A stretch of 64,000 bases of DNA, from positions 27,963,245 to 28,027,244 of the forward strand of contig NC_066316.1 of the NCBI RefSeq assembly GCF_022539315.1, written 5' to 3'. Numbering within the stretch: position 1 is the stretch's first letter; each line of letters begins with the position of its first letter. Source of the stretch: Serinus canaria. Taxonomy: Eukaryota > Chordata > Aves > Passeriformes > Fringillidae. Under the pieces are notes generated by a model. It ran no database searches and was not told the DNA's origin. It saw only the letters and a program-made list of their open reading frames with translations. The position numbers and the translations under genes were made by a program. Positions 63,643 to 64,000 of the stretch are shown here, in pieces.

Positions 63643-64000
63643 CCTCAATGATACACATGACAGACACCATCAATTTGCTGATACTCAAGAAGGTTTGGCT
63701 GAGGCTGAAAATGCCATGGTCCAGTTCACCAGCCTGACACTTCCTAACCATGGCACTCTTGTGCTGAGCACAAACCGAAGCTGCAGCTGTGGCTTGCACA
63801 AGATGCACCTGCATATAATCTGATGATGCACTTGACCTCATACAGAGCAACAGCAAATGTAAAGCTGAGAGCACTTGAGCTCTTTGATGCTTTCACCCTC
63901 TGAATGCCCACCCAACGAATGGTCAGGGATAACATGGTCATTCAGGAACCTGTTTTGTCAGCCAACTTGGAAAAAAAAGGGAATATGAACCCTTGGAACA
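63643..64000. other. Right-edge sequence, BABAM2 intron, with a coding-like stretch
   Basis: Immediately beyond the CR1 truncation point the plus strand is open for about 58 codons from near 63,648 with a balanced amino-acid composition (HQFADTQEGLAEAENAMVQF near its start), then stops. A second plus frame reads on toward the window edge with one internal stop (for example NVKLRALELFDAF). Two adjacent frames with protein-like composition could mean a decayed processed pseudogene or mobile-element gene. I do not recognise the protein, so chance is quite possible. Confidence 0.3.

Noticed and set aside
49684..64000. Further BABAM2 exons
   Set aside because: I looked on the minus strand for the segments that precede the last exon in the protein (such as the YPYSPRWDGNEMAKRAK region) and found none. 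They probably lie beyond the right edge.

Overview
The window is nuclear DNA of a bird, most likely a songbird. The evidence is a 5'-truncated CR1 LINE at the right end, a retroviral LTR of a type I associate with passerines, very old CR1 and MIR-like fragments, and two recognisable vertebrate genes with introns. The genes are FOSL2 (Fra-2), complete in four coding exons, and the last coding exon of BABAM2 (BRE/BRCC45). Both lie on the minus strand, so transcription runs right to left. The order BABAM2 then FOSL2, in the same direction, matches human 2p23. Nothing prokaryotic, viral-genomic or CRISPR-like is present.

Layout from right to left, the direction of transcription. 64.0-49.7 kb is the last intron of BABAM2. 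It holds a fairly young CR1 copy (63.17-63.64 kb, minus) and a heavily decayed 1.7-kb CR1 copy (59.3-61.0 kb, plus). The BABAM2 terminal exon is at 49,620-49,683, with a plausible short 3' UTR. About 29 kb without a recognisable gene follows. It contains two MIR-like fragments in opposite orientation (33.3 and 38.7 kb), an old self-complementary repeat (37.0 kb), a probable solo LTR (26.5-27.1 kb), simple repeats and small perfect palindromes. An AT-rich, T-biased block (20.49-20.81 kb) abuts the FOSL2 CpG island (about 18.04-20.45 kb).

FOSL2 coding exons are 19,132-19,230, 12,891-13,145, 9,177-9,284 and 7,192-7,701. All junctions are phase 0 with GT/AG splice sites, and together they encode 323 residues. 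The 5' flank has a perfect CArG box, two perfect AP-1 sites, a CRE-like half-site and GC boxes. The 3' UTR probably runs several kilobases, to about 2.3-3.3 kb, and carries an AU-rich element and a (TA)18(TG)14 microsatellite. The leftmost 2.3 kb is the start of the FOSL2-to-PLB1 spacer, with no exon I can recognise.

FOSL2 encodes an AP-1 transcription factor subunit and BABAM2 a scaffold of the BRCA1-A and BRISC deubiquitinase complexes. They are neighbours by old synteny, not a functional pair. I did not find an undescribed biological system. The most useful leads are the promoter layout, the CpG-island/AT-block boundary, the LTR between the genes, and a coding-like stretch at the right edge.
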